A stretch of DNA of 64,000 nucleotides, from assembly GCF_010994755.1 (NCBI RefSeq), contig NZ_WHSB02000018.1:1-64000 (forward strand). The letters are read 5' to 3'. Positions within the stretch are counted from its first letter, which is position 1. Each line of letters starts with the position of its first letter. Both the position numbers and the translations under genes were made by a program. This DNA comes from Shinella lacus. Its GTDB lineage: Bacteria > Pseudomonadota > Alphaproteobacteria > Rhizobiales > Rhizobiaceae. The notes beneath the pieces were generated by a model that did no database searches, had not been told where the DNA came from, and saw nothing but the letters and a program-made list of their open reading frames with translations. Shown here one piece after another: positions 17,100-25,798 of this stretch.

Positions 17100-18008
17100 A
17101 TGGCACTGAAAAAACTCCTCGGCGGGATCGTCGTGCTGGGCGCGCTCGGCGCGGGCGCCTTTGTCTTCCTCACGGCGCCCGAGCGGCTGCCGGCGGAGAC
17201 CTGGGCTGCGGCGGGCGAACCGGATCTCGCGAACGGTGAGCGCATCTTCCATGCCGGCGGCTGTTCGAGCTGTCATGCGGCACCGGGGGCGGCGGACGAC
17301 CAGAAGCTGGTGCTGGCCGGCGGGCTGGCGCTGAAGAGCCCCTTCGGCACCTTCCACGCGCCGAACATTTCACCGGACGAGACGGCAGGCATCGGGGCGT
17401 GGACGCTCTCGGAATTCGGCGACGCCATGAAGCGCGGCACCGGCCGCGACGGCGAACATCTCTATCCGTCCTTCCCCTACGCCTCCTATGCGCGCATGAC
17501 GGTGAAGGACATCAACGACCTCTATGGCTACCTCAAGACCCTGCCGAAGAGCACGAATGTCGCGCCCGGGCATGAGCTGCCGTTCCCGTTCAACATCCGC
17601 CTGGCGCTCGGCGGCTGGAAGTTCCTCTACCTGAACGAGGCGCCGCGCGTCGAACTGGCGAATGCCGACGAGACGGTCAAGCGCGGCCAGTATCTCGTCG
17701 AAGGCCCCGGCCATTGCGGCGAATGCCACACTCCGCGCGACATGCTGGGCGGGCTGAAGACCGACCAGTGGCTGGCGGGCGGGCCGAACCCGGAAGGCGA
17801 GGGGCGCGTGCCCAACATCACGCCGGCCGAGGGCGGCTTCGGCAGCTGGAGCGCCGGCGACATCGCCAACTACCTCGAAACCGGCTTCACCCCCGACTTC
17901 GACAGTGTCGGCGGCGCCATGGTTTCGGTGCAGAAGAACATGGCGCAACTGCCCAAGGAAGACCGCGACGCCATCGCCGCCTATCTGAAGGCGATCCCCG
18001 TGCGGTGA
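17100..18008 (+). CDS. Dihaem cytochrome c (alcohol-dehydrogenase cytochrome subunit type)
   Basis: 302 residues with an uncleaved or cleaved N-terminal membrane segment (residues 5-25) and two haem motifs, CSSCH at 55-59 and CGECH at 206-210. Each c domain has a distal methionine candidate (YARMTVKDIN; GGAMVSVQKNMAQL). The sequence resembles cytochrome subunits of gluconate, sorbosone and alcohol dehydrogenases and the dihaem proteins linked to sulfite or thiosulfate oxidation. No dehydrogenase partner is encoded next to it. The start at 17100 follows GAGAGGGA; an overlapping ATG at 17093 is in another frame. Confidence 0.88.
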   Translation: MALKKLLGGIVVLGALGAGAFVFLTAPERLPAETWAAAGEPDLANGERIFHAGGCSSCHAAPGAADDQKLVLAGGLALKSPFGTFHAPNISPDETAGIGAWTLSEFGDAMKRGTGRDGEHLYPSFPYASYARMTVKDINDLYGYLKTLPKSTNVAPGHELPFPFNIRLALGGWKFLYLNEAPRVELANADETVKRGQYLVEGPGHCGECHTPRDMLGGLKTDQWLAGGPNPEGEGRVPNITPAEGGFGSWSAGDIANYLETGFTPDFDSVGGAMVSVQKNMAQLPKEDRDAIAAYLKAIPVR

Positions 18009-18040
18009 GGGCAGAGGGGGGAGCGGCGAGGTTCGTCGGA

Positions 18041-18625
18041 TCAGGCCGGTGCCTTTTTATGTTCATCGCCGTACATGCCGAGATAGCCGAACAGTTCGTC
18101 CGAGCCGAGGCCGATGGCGTTGAGGATTTCGCGGGCAAAGCTGACGGGTGCGGCACCCGAGGCGGTGATGACGCCGCGGTCGCGCACGGCCTGCGGCTGG
18201 TTGCGGTAGAGCGCTTCGCCCCGATAGGCGGGGCCGACCTGCTTCATCTGCCCGGAAAAATTGCCGGTATGGGCACGATCGTCGAGCAGGCCGAGGCGGG
18301 CGAGTTCCAGCGTGGCGTCGCAGATCCCGGCGACGGGCTTGCCGGCGGCCATGAAACGCCCGACCGGAGCCGATAGGTCGGGCGCGGCATCCGATTGCCA
18401 GATCGTGCCGCCGCAGAGCACCAGCACGTCGAAACCGTCGGGCGAAACCGCTTCTACCGCCCCGGCTGAACTGATGGAGACGCCGCCGAGCGAGGTGACG
18501 CCGGCGCCGCCGGGCGTCAGCACCACGGTTTCCGCCCCGCAGTCGCCGCGCGCCGTCGCCATCAGCAGCCCGCATTCCCAGTCGGCGTAACCCTCCGTCA
18601 GAACGATTGCCAGTCGCTTCGCCAT
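18041..18625 (-). CDS. DJ-1/PfpI-family glutamine amidotransferase-like protein
   Basis: 194 residues. The nucleophile-elbow cysteine is C102 in VAGICDATLELARLG, preceded by LVLCGGTIWQ and followed by HTGNFSGQMKQVGPAYRG. This branch of the DJ-1/PfpI superfamily includes stress-associated hydrolases and glyoxalase III-type enzymes. The activity cannot be fixed from sequence. The gene lies 25 bases downstream of the acetyltransferase gene on the same strand, so it is probably cotranscribed with it and subject to the same upstream attenuator. Confidence 0.88.
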   Translation of the reverse strand: MAKRLAIVLTEGYADWECGLLMATARGDCGAETVVLTPGGAGVTSLGGVSISSAGAVEAVSPDGFDVLVLCGGTIWQSDAAPDLSAPVGRFMAAGKPVAGICDATLELARLGLLDDRAHTGNFSGQMKQVGPAYRGEALYRNQPQAVRDRGVITASGAAPVSFAREILNAIGLGSDELFGYLGMYGDEHKKAPA

Positions 18626-18650
18626 GATGGCCTCCTCTTGTTTCGGCGCT

Positions 18651-19151
18651 TCAGCCCAGCGCCTGTACGTAGCGCATGCCGGTGACCGGGCCGGCGCGGA
18701 AATTCATCTGCTCGTAGAAGCGGTGCGCGCCGAAATTGCCGGTCGCGGCGCTCACGGAAAGGTAGCCGCAGCCGGCAATGCGGGCGTGCTCGCGGGCGCG
18801 GGAAACGAGGTGGCGGCCGATGCCGTGGCCGCGATTGTCCTTGCGCACGAAGATCTGGTGCAGCTCCATGCCGCGCAGGCCTTCCAGCGCGCGGTAGAGC
18901 GGAACGAGCAGTGCGTAGCCGATCAGCCGTCCGCCGGCTTCGGCCACAAGGGCCGTGACCCAGGGATTGTTGCCGAACAGGTCGCGGTCGAGATCGGCGG
19001 CGGAGATCCTGGCGGTGTCGCCGTGGCATTCGGCATGCAGCGCGATCATGTCGAGGATCTGCTGCAGGTCGCCCGGGCGCGCGGCGCGGATGGTCAGCAT
19101 CGGCGGGCGTTCGAGGGCATTCGGTTCAAGCTTGATGACGGTATTGTGCAT
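18651..19151 (-). CDS. GNAT-family N-acetyltransferase behind an attenuator
   Basis: 166 residues. The acetyl-CoA site is the motif A segment HQIFVRKDNRGHGIGRHLV (R/Q-x-x-G-x-G/A as RGHGIG), with motif B in GCGYLSVSAATGNFGAHRFYEQMNF. The arrangement resembles small-molecule acetylating GNATs such as polyamine or aminoglycoside acetyltransferases; the substrate is unknown. A strong ribosome site, AAGGAG, lies seven bases before the ATG at 19151. Upstream, a probable promoter, a 16-codon leaderless ORF and a terminator-like hairpin with a competing alternative stem suggest ribosome-dependent control of transcription into this gene and the DJ-1 gene after it. Confidence 0.9.
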   Translation of the reverse strand: MHNTVIKLEPNALERPPMLTIRAARPGDLQQILDMIALHAECHGDTARISAADLDRDLFGNNPWVTALVAEAGGRLIGYALLVPLYRALEGLRGMELHQIFVRKDNRGHGIGRHLVSRAREHARIAGCGYLSVSAATGNFGAHRFYEQMNFRAGPVTGMRYVQALG

Positions 19152-19189
19152 TTCGGGCTCCTTCGGTTTTCTGCCATCAGGTGCCTTAG

Positions 19190-19217
19190 AAACAACAAAG
19201 CCGCCTGACGGCGGCTT
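19190..19217 (-). terminator. Terminator hairpin of the putative attenuator
   Basis: On the minus strand AAGCCGCC (19217-19210), loop GTCA, GGCGGCTT (19205-19198) and the U-rich tail TGTTGTTT form a rho-independent terminator 26 bases after the leader-peptide stop and about 40 bases before the acetyltransferase start. An upstream segment AGCGGCT (19240-19234) can pair with the 5' arm (six bp, GCGGCT with AGCCGC), giving a mutually exclusive antiterminator. Confidence 0.75.
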
Positions 19218-19242
19218 GTTGACATGATCAATCAGCCGCTCC

Positions 19243-19293
19243 TTATCGGAACAGCCAAAAATACGTTGCGGCGATGTGCGTGCTCTTGATCAT
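19243..19293 (-). CDS. Leader peptide of putative attenuator (MIKSTHIAATYFWLFR)
   Basis: A 16-codon ORF ATG...TAA with the peptide MIKSTHIAATYFWLFR, ending in a Tyr-Phe-Trp-Leu-Phe run. The only sigma-70-like promoter (19301-19328) places the transcript start at or within two bases of the A of this ATG, so the ORF would be translated from a leaderless mRNA, as in the known rhizobial trpL leader. Codons 7-9 contain CGCCGC (19273-19268), which can pair with GCGGC (19239-19235) just after the stop, so ribosome position on the aromatic codons could select between terminator and antiterminator. Confidence 0.65.
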   Translation of the reverse strand: MIKSTHIAATYFWLFR

Positions 19294-19300
19294 GGACGCG

Positions 19301-19328
19301 ATATTCTCCGTTTCGCGCCGTTTGTCAA
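19301..19328 (-). promoter_or_regulatory. Sigma-70-like promoter of the attenuator transcript
   Basis: Minus strand: TTGACA (19328-19323) and GAATAT (19306-19301). Measured against the rhizobial CTTGAC-N17-CTATAT consensus, the spacing is exactly 17. The predicted start, six to eight bases past the -10 box, falls at 19295-19293, on the leader-peptide ATG. Confidence 0.65.
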
Positions 19329-19382
19329 TTGGTCCACTGCAAGAAACATGCGGGACAAAATGGGGATGAAAGCGGAGACTGG

Positions 19383-19838
19383 TCAGGCCTCCGCTTCCTC
19401 CGTGCCGGCGGCGGCTTGCCCTGCCGCCGTGCCTGCCTGCGGGTTCTCGTCGATGCCGAGCTGTTGCTTCATGGCGCGGCGGATCTCTTCCTCGATCGCG
19501 TCGCGCGCTTCCGGCGGAAGGGCCGCGAGGCTCTCTTCCGTCAGGCCCATCTCCTCCAGCATTTCCTTGCGCAGGCGCTCGGCCGGCGTCATTTTGGAAA
19601 GCTCCATGAATTCGGCGACGAGGCCGTCGCTGCCGTCCTCGGCCTTGTCGAGCTTCGCCTGCGTCAGCCACAGAGCATTGGCAAAGCCGGAAGAGATCGG
19701 CGCGGTGGGGCTGACGGTGGGGATATTGCGGGCCGAGGAACCGCCGCCACCCATGCCGCTGTAGAGGCTGTCGTCGCTCGTCGGGGTGCGCGGCTTGCCG
19801 AGCGTGTAGGCGGAAAGCATGCTGCCGTCGATCTTCAT
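19383..19838 (-). CDS. Conserved-looking cytoplasmic protein of unknown function
   Basis: 151 residues from the ATG at 19838 (AGGGAA upstream); a TTG seven codons earlier is possible. The N-terminal third is low in structure and rich in Gly/Ser/Thr/Pro (PTSDDSLYSGMGGGGSSA), the middle is helical, with ALWLTQAKLDK and EFMELSKMTPAERLRKEMLEEMG, and the C-terminus is an acidic alanine-rich tail. The MTPAERLRKEMLEEMGLTEESLAALP block looks like a conserved helical core. I do not recognise a domain name. No signal peptide. Confidence 0.8.
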   Translation of the reverse strand: MKIDGSMLSAYTLGKPRTPTSDDSLYSGMGGGGSSARNIPTVSPTAPISSGFANALWLTQAKLDKAEDGSDGLVAEFMELSKMTPAERLRKEMLEEMGLTEESLAALPPEARDAIEEEIRRAMKQQLGIDENPQAGTAAGQAAAGTEEAEA

Positions 19839-19906
19839 GCAAATGGTTCCCTGAAACAACTTTAGGGAACCCTAGCGGTTGCAGCTTTTGCGAGACTTGC
19901 CGGTCC

Positions 19907-21583
19907 TTACACCTCACTCTCGACGCGGCCCGCGCCGAGCCGCACGACATGATCGGCAGGCGCGATGACGTTTTTGCGGTGGGTGACGGCAAGGATGGTG
20001 ACGTCGCCGGCAAGGCCCCGGATATGCTGCATGATTCCCGCCTCCGTCGCCTCGTCCAGCGCCGAACTCGCCTCGTCGAGGAACAGGAATTCCGGATCGG
20101 CATAGAGCGCGCGGGCAATGGCGATGCGCTGCCGCTCGCCGCCCGAAAGCTTCATGCCGCGCTCGCCGACCATCGTCGCAAAACCCTCCGGCAGGCCCTC
20201 GATGAAGGGCAGAATCGCCGCTTTTTCGGCGGCGCGCTTCAGCCGCGTCTCGTCCATCGCGCGGCCGAGCACGATGTTGACGGCGAGCGTATCGTTGAGC
20301 AGCACCGCCTCCTGCGGCACGATGCCGACCGCGCCATACCAGTCGCGCTGGGAGACACGGTCGAGATCGACGCCATCGACGGTGATGCGGCCAGAGGCGG
20401 GGCGGATCGATTTCAGGACGAGGCGCAGCAGCGTCGATTTGCCGGAGCCGGTCTCGCCGACGAGATAGGTGATGCGGCCGCGCTCGGCGGCAAAGCTGAT
20501 ATTCTCGACGCCGCGGCCGTTTTCATGGGCGTAGGAGACGTCCTCGAAGGCGAGTCGGCCCTCGCCGGACGAGAAGCCGCCGGTGGTCGCCGCATCCGGT
20601 TCCTCGGGTGCTGCCCAGATGCGGGCGAGTGGCAGCAGGTTGGCGCGGGCGCGCACCACGTCGTCGATTGCATGGCCGATCATCTCGAAGGGCTGGTTGA
20701 GCTGCAAAAGCAGCGTGTTGAACAGCACGACGTCGCCGACGCTGAACTCGCCGGCCCGGTAGCGCGGCAGGAGCAGCAGGAAGGTGACGACGAACTGCAC
20801 GGCAAGCCCCGCGCCCATCAGCGACGAATAGCCGATGCGCCGGCGGCAGAAGGTGATCCAGTTGTCGCGCTCCTCTCCGGCCTTTTCGGAAAACCGCGCC
20901 CGCATCCAGCCATGGCTGCCGAAATGGCGCAGCGTCTCCATCGCCGTCATGGCATTGCCGACGAATTTCGCGTTCTCCTGGGCGGCCTTGATCGCCTCGT
21001 CGAGATATTTGCGCGTGCGGTGGTTGGCAACGGCGGTGAGCGTGATGAAGGCGCCGCCATAGGCGAGAACGATCAGCACGACTTCGAGGTTGATCGTCGC
21101 GCCAAGCATGACGAGGGCGAGCGCAATCTGGGTGGCGCCGGGAATGAACACGATGAGGGCGAGCTGCACGAGCGTCATCATCGCGCCTTCGCCGCGCTGC
21201 CCGGCGCTCTCGATCTCGGCGGGATTGTGCTCGGTGAAGAAGGCGGCGCTCTTCTTCAGCAGCCGTTCGAAGAGGCTCGTGCTGGCGATGAAGCTGAGGT
21301 TCTGCGCGCTCATGAAGGAGAGGTACTGCACCATGTTCTGAAGCGCGGCGGATGCGCCGATCAGCAAGGCATAGAGCACGAATCCCGCCGCCAGCATCTC
21401 GGCGAAGCGGTCGGCCGTCAAGGTGTCGACGAGGCGGGAGAACAGATAGGGCGCGGCGACGGAAGAGATCGCCGAGAGGAAGACGATCGCCGCGACGAGC
21501 GCCAGCAGGCCGCGCGAGGAACGCCAGTAATTGACCAGAACATGTTTCACCGGCGCGGCGATCAGCCGCCAGTCGTCCTTCAT
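19907..21583 (-). CDS. ABC exporter with fused membrane and ATPase domains (Atm1/AprD-like)
   Basis: 558 residues, a half transporter with six membrane helices in residues 1-310 and a nucleotide-binding domain after about residue 345. Walker A is GETGSGKST, the signature is LSGGERQRIAIARAL, Walker B is EFLFLDEASSALDE and the H-loop is AVTHRKN. It should work as a homodimer in the inner membrane. The substrate cannot be deduced; no outer-membrane or periplasmic partner is adjacent. It is the last gene in a minus-strand run and is followed after 68 bases by the small protein gene at 19838. Confidence 0.92.
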   Translation of the reverse strand: MKDDWRLIAAPVKHVLVNYWRSSRGLLALVAAIVFLSAISSVAAPYLFSRLVDTLTADRFAEMLAAGFVLYALLIGASAALQNMVQYLSFMSAQNLSFIASTSLFERLLKKSAAFFTEHNPAEIESAGQRGEGAMMTLVQLALIVFIPGATQIALALVMLGATINLEVVLIVLAYGGAFITLTAVANHRTRKYLDEAIKAAQENAKFVGNAMTAMETLRHFGSHGWMRARFSEKAGEERDNWITFCRRRIGYSSLMGAGLAVQFVVTFLLLLPRYRAGEFSVGDVVLFNTLLLQLNQPFEMIGHAIDDVVRARANLLPLARIWAAPEEPDAATTGGFSSGEGRLAFEDVSYAHENGRGVENISFAAERGRITYLVGETGSGKSTLLRLVLKSIRPASGRITVDGVDLDRVSQRDWYGAVGIVPQEAVLLNDTLAVNIVLGRAMDETRLKRAAEKAAILPFIEGLPEGFATMVGERGMKLSGGERQRIAIARALYADPEFLFLDEASSALDEATEAGIMQHIRGLAGDVTILAVTHRKNVIAPADHVVRLGAGRVESEV

Positions 21584-21660
21584 GGGCGAACCTCCAGGGG
21601 AGCGTAGAAAGGCCGGCGCGGGGAGGCAACCCGCGCCTGCTGAAGCAGACCGACAGGTTG

Positions 21661-23994
21661 TTACGGCAGCGTATAGGCGATGACGTAGTCGCCGGGCTTG
21701 GTGCCGACGGAGCCGTGGCCGCCGGCGACGATCAGGACATATTGCTTCTGGCCGACCGTGTAGGTCATCGGCGTCGCCTGGCCGCCGGCGGGAAGCCGGG
21801 CTTCCCAGAGCTGGTTGCCGCTCGTCACGTCATAGGCGCGCAGATAGTCGTCGACCGCGGCACCGAGGAAGGCGATGCCGCCCTTGGTGATGATCGGGCC
21901 GCCGATGCCGGGCACGCCGACCTTGAAGGGCAGCGGCAGCGGCGTCATGTCCATGACCGTGCCGTTCTTGTGCTTGTAGGCGATCTTGCCGGTGGCAAGG
22001 TCGGCACCCGCGACATAGCCCCATGGCGGCGCCTGGCAGGGAATGCCGAGCGGCCCGAGGAACGGCCCCATGAAGACGCCGTAGGGGGCGCCGTCATTGC
22101 GGTTGAGGCCCTGTTCGGAACCTTTCTCGTCCTGTCCCTTCGGCGGGATCTGGTCACGCGGAACGAGGCGGGAGGTGAAGGCGAGGTAGGTCGGCATGCC
22201 GAACATCACCTGCCGCTCCGGATCCACCGCGACGGAGCCCCAGTTGAACGTGCCGAAATTGCCGGGATAGACGATCGTGCCTTCCAGCGACGGCGGCGTG
22301 TAGCGGCCTTCGTATTTCATCGACAGGAAGTCGATGCGGCACGCCAACTGGTCGAACATGGTGATGCCCCACATGTTCTTCTCGGTCAGCGGCGGGGGCG
22401 AGAAGGTGAGGTCGGAGATCGGCTGGGTGGGCGCGGTGAAATCCTCCGGGATGGCGCCGGTGGGCGCCGGAATTTCCTTGACCCCGATGATCGGCTCGCC
22501 GGTGCGCCGGTCGAGCACGTAGATGTCGCCCTGCTTGGTCGGGCCGACGAGGGCGGGGATGGTGGCGCCCTCGCGGGTGATGTCGATCAGCGCCGGCTGG
22601 GCCGGCACGTCCATGTCCCAGAGGTCGTGGTGCACCGTCTGGCGCACCCAGCGAACGGCCCCGCTCTTGATGTCGAGCGCGACGATGGAGGACGAATACT
22701 TCTCGACATGCTCGCTGCGGCCCATGCCGAGCTGGTCGGGCACGCGGTTGCCGAGCGGGATATAGACCAGGCCGAGCGCCTCGTCATAGCTGAAGACCGA
22801 CCAGGAATTCGGCGAGTTGACGGTATAGACCTGGCCTTCCGGCAGCGGCGTCGTGACGTCCGGATTGCCGGAATCCCAGTTCCAGACGAGCGCGCCGGAA
22901 TTGACGTCGAAGGCGCGGATCACGCCTGATTGCGACTGGGTCGAATAGTTGTCGTTGACCGCGCCGCCGATGATGATCTTGCCGTCGGTGATCACCGGTG
23001 GCGAGGTGGAATAGTAGTAGCCGGCCGGGTTGAAGGGCATGCCCTGTTCGAGCTGCAGCACGCCGTTCTGGGCGAAGCTGGTGCAGACATCGCCGGTGGC
23101 CGCGTCGAGCGCGATCAGGCGGGCGTCCGAGGTGGGCAGGTAGACGCGGGTGGCGCAGGTCGTGCCGGCGGTGGCGGCGGGGTCGGCATAATAGGTCACG
23201 CCGCGGCAGGTCTGGTGCTGGCGGTCCGGGTTCATGCCGGAGTTGGAATCATATTTCCACTTCTCCTTGCCGGTCGCGGCATCGAGCGCGATCGCCCAAT
23301 TGTGCGGCGTGCACATGTACAGCGTGTCGCCCACCTTCAGCGGCGTCACCTGGTAGGTCGTCTCGCCGACGTCGTCGGGCAGCTTCACGTCGCCGGTCTG
23401 GTATTGCCAGGCGACCTTGAGCGTCGAAACATTGTCCGTGTTGATCTGGTCGAGCGGCGAATAGCGCTGACCATATTGCGTGCGGCCATACTGGTGCCAT
23501 TCGCCGGCCGGCACGTTGCCGCCGAGTGCGGGCGTGGCGTTGACGATATCGGTCGGCAGGTCGCCGGCCATGTCATGCGGGTCCTGCGTCAGCGAAAAGC
23601 CGGCAACGCCGATCGCGACGAGCACGGCGACCGCGAGCGGCAGGGCGGAGGCGGCATAGCTTGTGCCGGTGGGGCTGGCAAAACCGAGCGGCCGGCGGAT
23701 GGCGGGCAGCATCAGCCACAGGCCGAGCAGCACGATGACGCCGCCGCGCGGCCCAAGCTGCCACCAGTCGAAGCCGACTTCCCAGATGCCCCAGCCGAGC
23801 GAGCCGAGAATGATCAGCGCATAGAGCCACAGCGCCGCACTGGAGCGGCGCACAAGCAGGATGGCAGTGACGATGAAGGCAATGCCGGTGACGAGGTAAT
23901 AGGGGCTGCCGCCGAGCGACAGCAGCCACCCGCCTCCGCCCGTCAGCACCAATCCGATGATGGCGAAGAGGGCGGCGGTCAGCGTGAGCAACAT
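21661..23994 (-). CDS. gcd: Membrane-bound PQQ-dependent glucose dehydrogenase
   Basis: 777 residues, close to E. coli Gcd (796). Five membrane helices occupy about residues 5-145, followed by a quinoprotein beta-propeller with repeated tryptophan-docking segments (LKVAWQYQTGDV, VGDTLYMCTPHNWAIALDAATGKEKWKYD, ARLIALDAATGDVC, GNQLWEARLPAGG). It oxidises aldose sugars in the periplasm to lactones and passes electrons to ubiquinone, which acidifies the surroundings and dissolves mineral phosphate. CGGAG lies upstream of the ATG. PQQ biosynthesis genes are not in the window, so the cofactor comes from a distant pqq locus or from outside. Confidence 0.95.
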   Translation of the reverse strand: MLLTLTAALFAIIGLVLTGGGGWLLSLGGSPYYLVTGIAFIVTAILLVRRSSAALWLYALIILGSLGWGIWEVGFDWWQLGPRGGVIVLLGLWLMLPAIRRPLGFASPTGTSYAASALPLAVAVLVAIGVAGFSLTQDPHDMAGDLPTDIVNATPALGGNVPAGEWHQYGRTQYGQRYSPLDQINTDNVSTLKVAWQYQTGDVKLPDDVGETTYQVTPLKVGDTLYMCTPHNWAIALDAATGKEKWKYDSNSGMNPDRQHQTCRGVTYYADPAATAGTTCATRVYLPTSDARLIALDAATGDVCTSFAQNGVLQLEQGMPFNPAGYYYSTSPPVITDGKIIIGGAVNDNYSTQSQSGVIRAFDVNSGALVWNWDSGNPDVTTPLPEGQVYTVNSPNSWSVFSYDEALGLVYIPLGNRVPDQLGMGRSEHVEKYSSSIVALDIKSGAVRWVRQTVHHDLWDMDVPAQPALIDITREGATIPALVGPTKQGDIYVLDRRTGEPIIGVKEIPAPTGAIPEDFTAPTQPISDLTFSPPPLTEKNMWGITMFDQLACRIDFLSMKYEGRYTPPSLEGTIVYPGNFGTFNWGSVAVDPERQVMFGMPTYLAFTSRLVPRDQIPPKGQDEKGSEQGLNRNDGAPYGVFMGPFLGPLGIPCQAPPWGYVAGADLATGKIAYKHKNGTVMDMTPLPLPFKVGVPGIGGPIITKGGIAFLGAAVDDYLRAYDVTSGNQLWEARLPAGGQATPMTYTVGQKQYVLIVAGGHGSVGTKPGDYVIAYTLP

Positions 23995-24145
23995 GGCAGT
24001 CTCCGTTAGCGATGCCGGCCGGGGGAGGAGGGGGCCGACATGACGTCCGGCTCAAGGAGGGACGTGGGAGAAATTAGGGCGGAGCCGGGATGCTTCAATG
24101 CTGCCGCATTTCTAGTTTTTGCGCAATCTCTACTTGTAAAGCGCC

Positions 24146-25651
24146 TCACGTTCCGCAGAAGGTTGCCGTGATCTCCTCGCCGGGCCTTGGCGGCTCGGCA
24201 TAGGCGGCGAAGGCCGGCTGGTCCTCGTAGGGCCTGGCAAGCAGGTCGTTCAGCGCCTCGAACAGCGAGAAATCGCCATGGTCGATCGCCGCATTCAGCG
24301 CCTCCTCGACCTTGTGGTTGCGCGGAATGAAGGCCGGGTTGAGCTTGCGCATGGCGGCTGCGCGGGTCTGCGGCGCGGTGGCATCCTGCGACAACCGGTC
24401 GCGCCAGGCGGCAAGCCAGGGCGTCAGCGCATTCGGATCTTCGAAGAGTTCGCCGAGTGCGGCATCCGCCGCACTGTCCTCGGCCGCATCGGCGAGGCGC
24501 CGGAAGGCGAGCGTATAGTCGGCCTTCTGTTCGTAGAGGATCACGAGAAGGTCGCGGATCAGCGCCTGGTCGACATCCTGCTCCTCGCTGCCGAGGCCGG
24601 TCTTGGCGCGGATCACCGCCTTCCAGTGCTCCTGGAACCGCTCCATGAAGCGGGTAACGGCGGCGTTTGCCGCTTCCAGCGCCTTGTCCTCGTTCTCGTC
24701 GAGGATCGCCAGCATCGCTTCGGCGAGCCGTGCGATGTTCCACTGGCCGATCGCCGGCTGGTTGCCGAAGGCGTAGCGCCCGTGCTGGTCGATCGAGGAG
24801 TAGACGGTGCGCGGATCGTAGCGGTCCATGAAGGCGCAGGGGCCAAAGTCGATCGTCTCGCCCGAAATCGTCATGTTGTCCGTGTTCATCACGCCATGGA
24901 TGAAGCCGACGCCGAGCCATTTGGCGATCAGCGCCGCCTGCCGGTCCGCCACCGCATCGAGCAGCGCGAGATAGGGTTTTTCGGCGCCCTTCAGGTCCGG
25001 ATAGTGCCGGTCGATGACATGGTCGGCGAGCACGCGCACGTTCTCGGTCTCGCCGCGCGCCGCAAAGAACTGGAAGGTGCCGACGCGGATATGGCTGGCG
25101 GCCACACGGGTGAAGACGGCGCCCGGCAGCACCCGGTCACGATAGACCGCCTGGCCGGTGGCGACGGCGGCGAGCGCCCGCGTCGTCGGGATGCCGAGCG
25201 CATGCATGGCCTCGCTGATGATATATTCGCGCAGCACCGGCCCGAGCGCGGCCCGCCCGTCGCCGCGGCGCGAATAGGGCGTCTGGCCGGCGCCCTTCAG
25301 CTGAATATCGCGGCGCCTGCCGTTGCGGTCGATCACCTCGGCAAGCAGGATGGCACGGCCATCGCCGAGCCGCGGCACGAACCGGCCGAACTGGTGGCCG
25401 GCATAGGCCATGGCGAGCGGCAGCCCGCCGGGCAGGGGCACGTTGCCGGAGAAATAGCCCGCGCCATGCCGCTCCAGCGCATCGGCGTCAAGGCCGAGTT
25501 CCTGGGCCAGCGCCCGGTTGAACTTGATCACCTGCGGCGCTTCCACCGGTGTCGGATCGACGGGCGCGAAAAAGATGTCCGGTAGGCGCGCATAGCTGTT
25601 GTCGAAGGCGAATGCCTTGCCCATGGGCTTTGGGTTGCTTGCCTCGTTCAT
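24146..25651 (-). CDS. selO: SelO protein adenylyltransferase (YdiU family)
   Basis: 501 residues. Diagnostic blocks are LPLAMAYAGHQFGRFVPRLGDGRA, DIQLKGAGQTPYSRRGDGRA, REYIISEAMHALGIPTTRAL, FIHGVMNTDNMTISGETIDFGPCAFMD (the pseudokinase metal/catalytic loop with NTDN and DFG) and the C-terminal TFCGT with the penultimate-type Cys that forms a redox switch. SelO transfers AMP from ATP to Ser/Thr/Tyr of target proteins during oxidative stress. GAGGA precedes the ATG at 25651. Length and motif order are those of the canonical bacterial family. Confidence 0.95.
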   Translation of the reverse strand: MNEASNPKPMGKAFAFDNSYARLPDIFFAPVDPTPVEAPQVIKFNRALAQELGLDADALERHGAGYFSGNVPLPGGLPLAMAYAGHQFGRFVPRLGDGRAILLAEVIDRNGRRRDIQLKGAGQTPYSRRGDGRAALGPVLREYIISEAMHALGIPTTRALAAVATGQAVYRDRVLPGAVFTRVAASHIRVGTFQFFAARGETENVRVLADHVIDRHYPDLKGAEKPYLALLDAVADRQAALIAKWLGVGFIHGVMNTDNMTISGETIDFGPCAFMDRYDPRTVYSSIDQHGRYAFGNQPAIGQWNIARLAEAMLAILDENEDKALEAANAAVTRFMERFQEHWKAVIRAKTGLGSEEQDVDQALIRDLLVILYEQKADYTLAFRRLADAAEDSAADAALGELFEDPNALTPWLAAWRDRLSQDATAPQTRAAAMRKLNPAFIPRNHKVEEALNAAIDHGDFSLFEALNDLLARPYEDQPAFAAYAEPPRPGEEITATFCGT

Positions 25652-25798
25652 GACATCCTCGTCCGGCTTTTTTCTCGTTTTCTATAGGTAGCGACTGGCG
25701 ACAGGAATGAAAGGGTCTGTCCGCTTGTCGCCCTTTGGGCGGGGTGCTACCGTCGCGGGTGGAATTTGCCCGTCCGCCAATTTGGGGGTTTTGACAGG

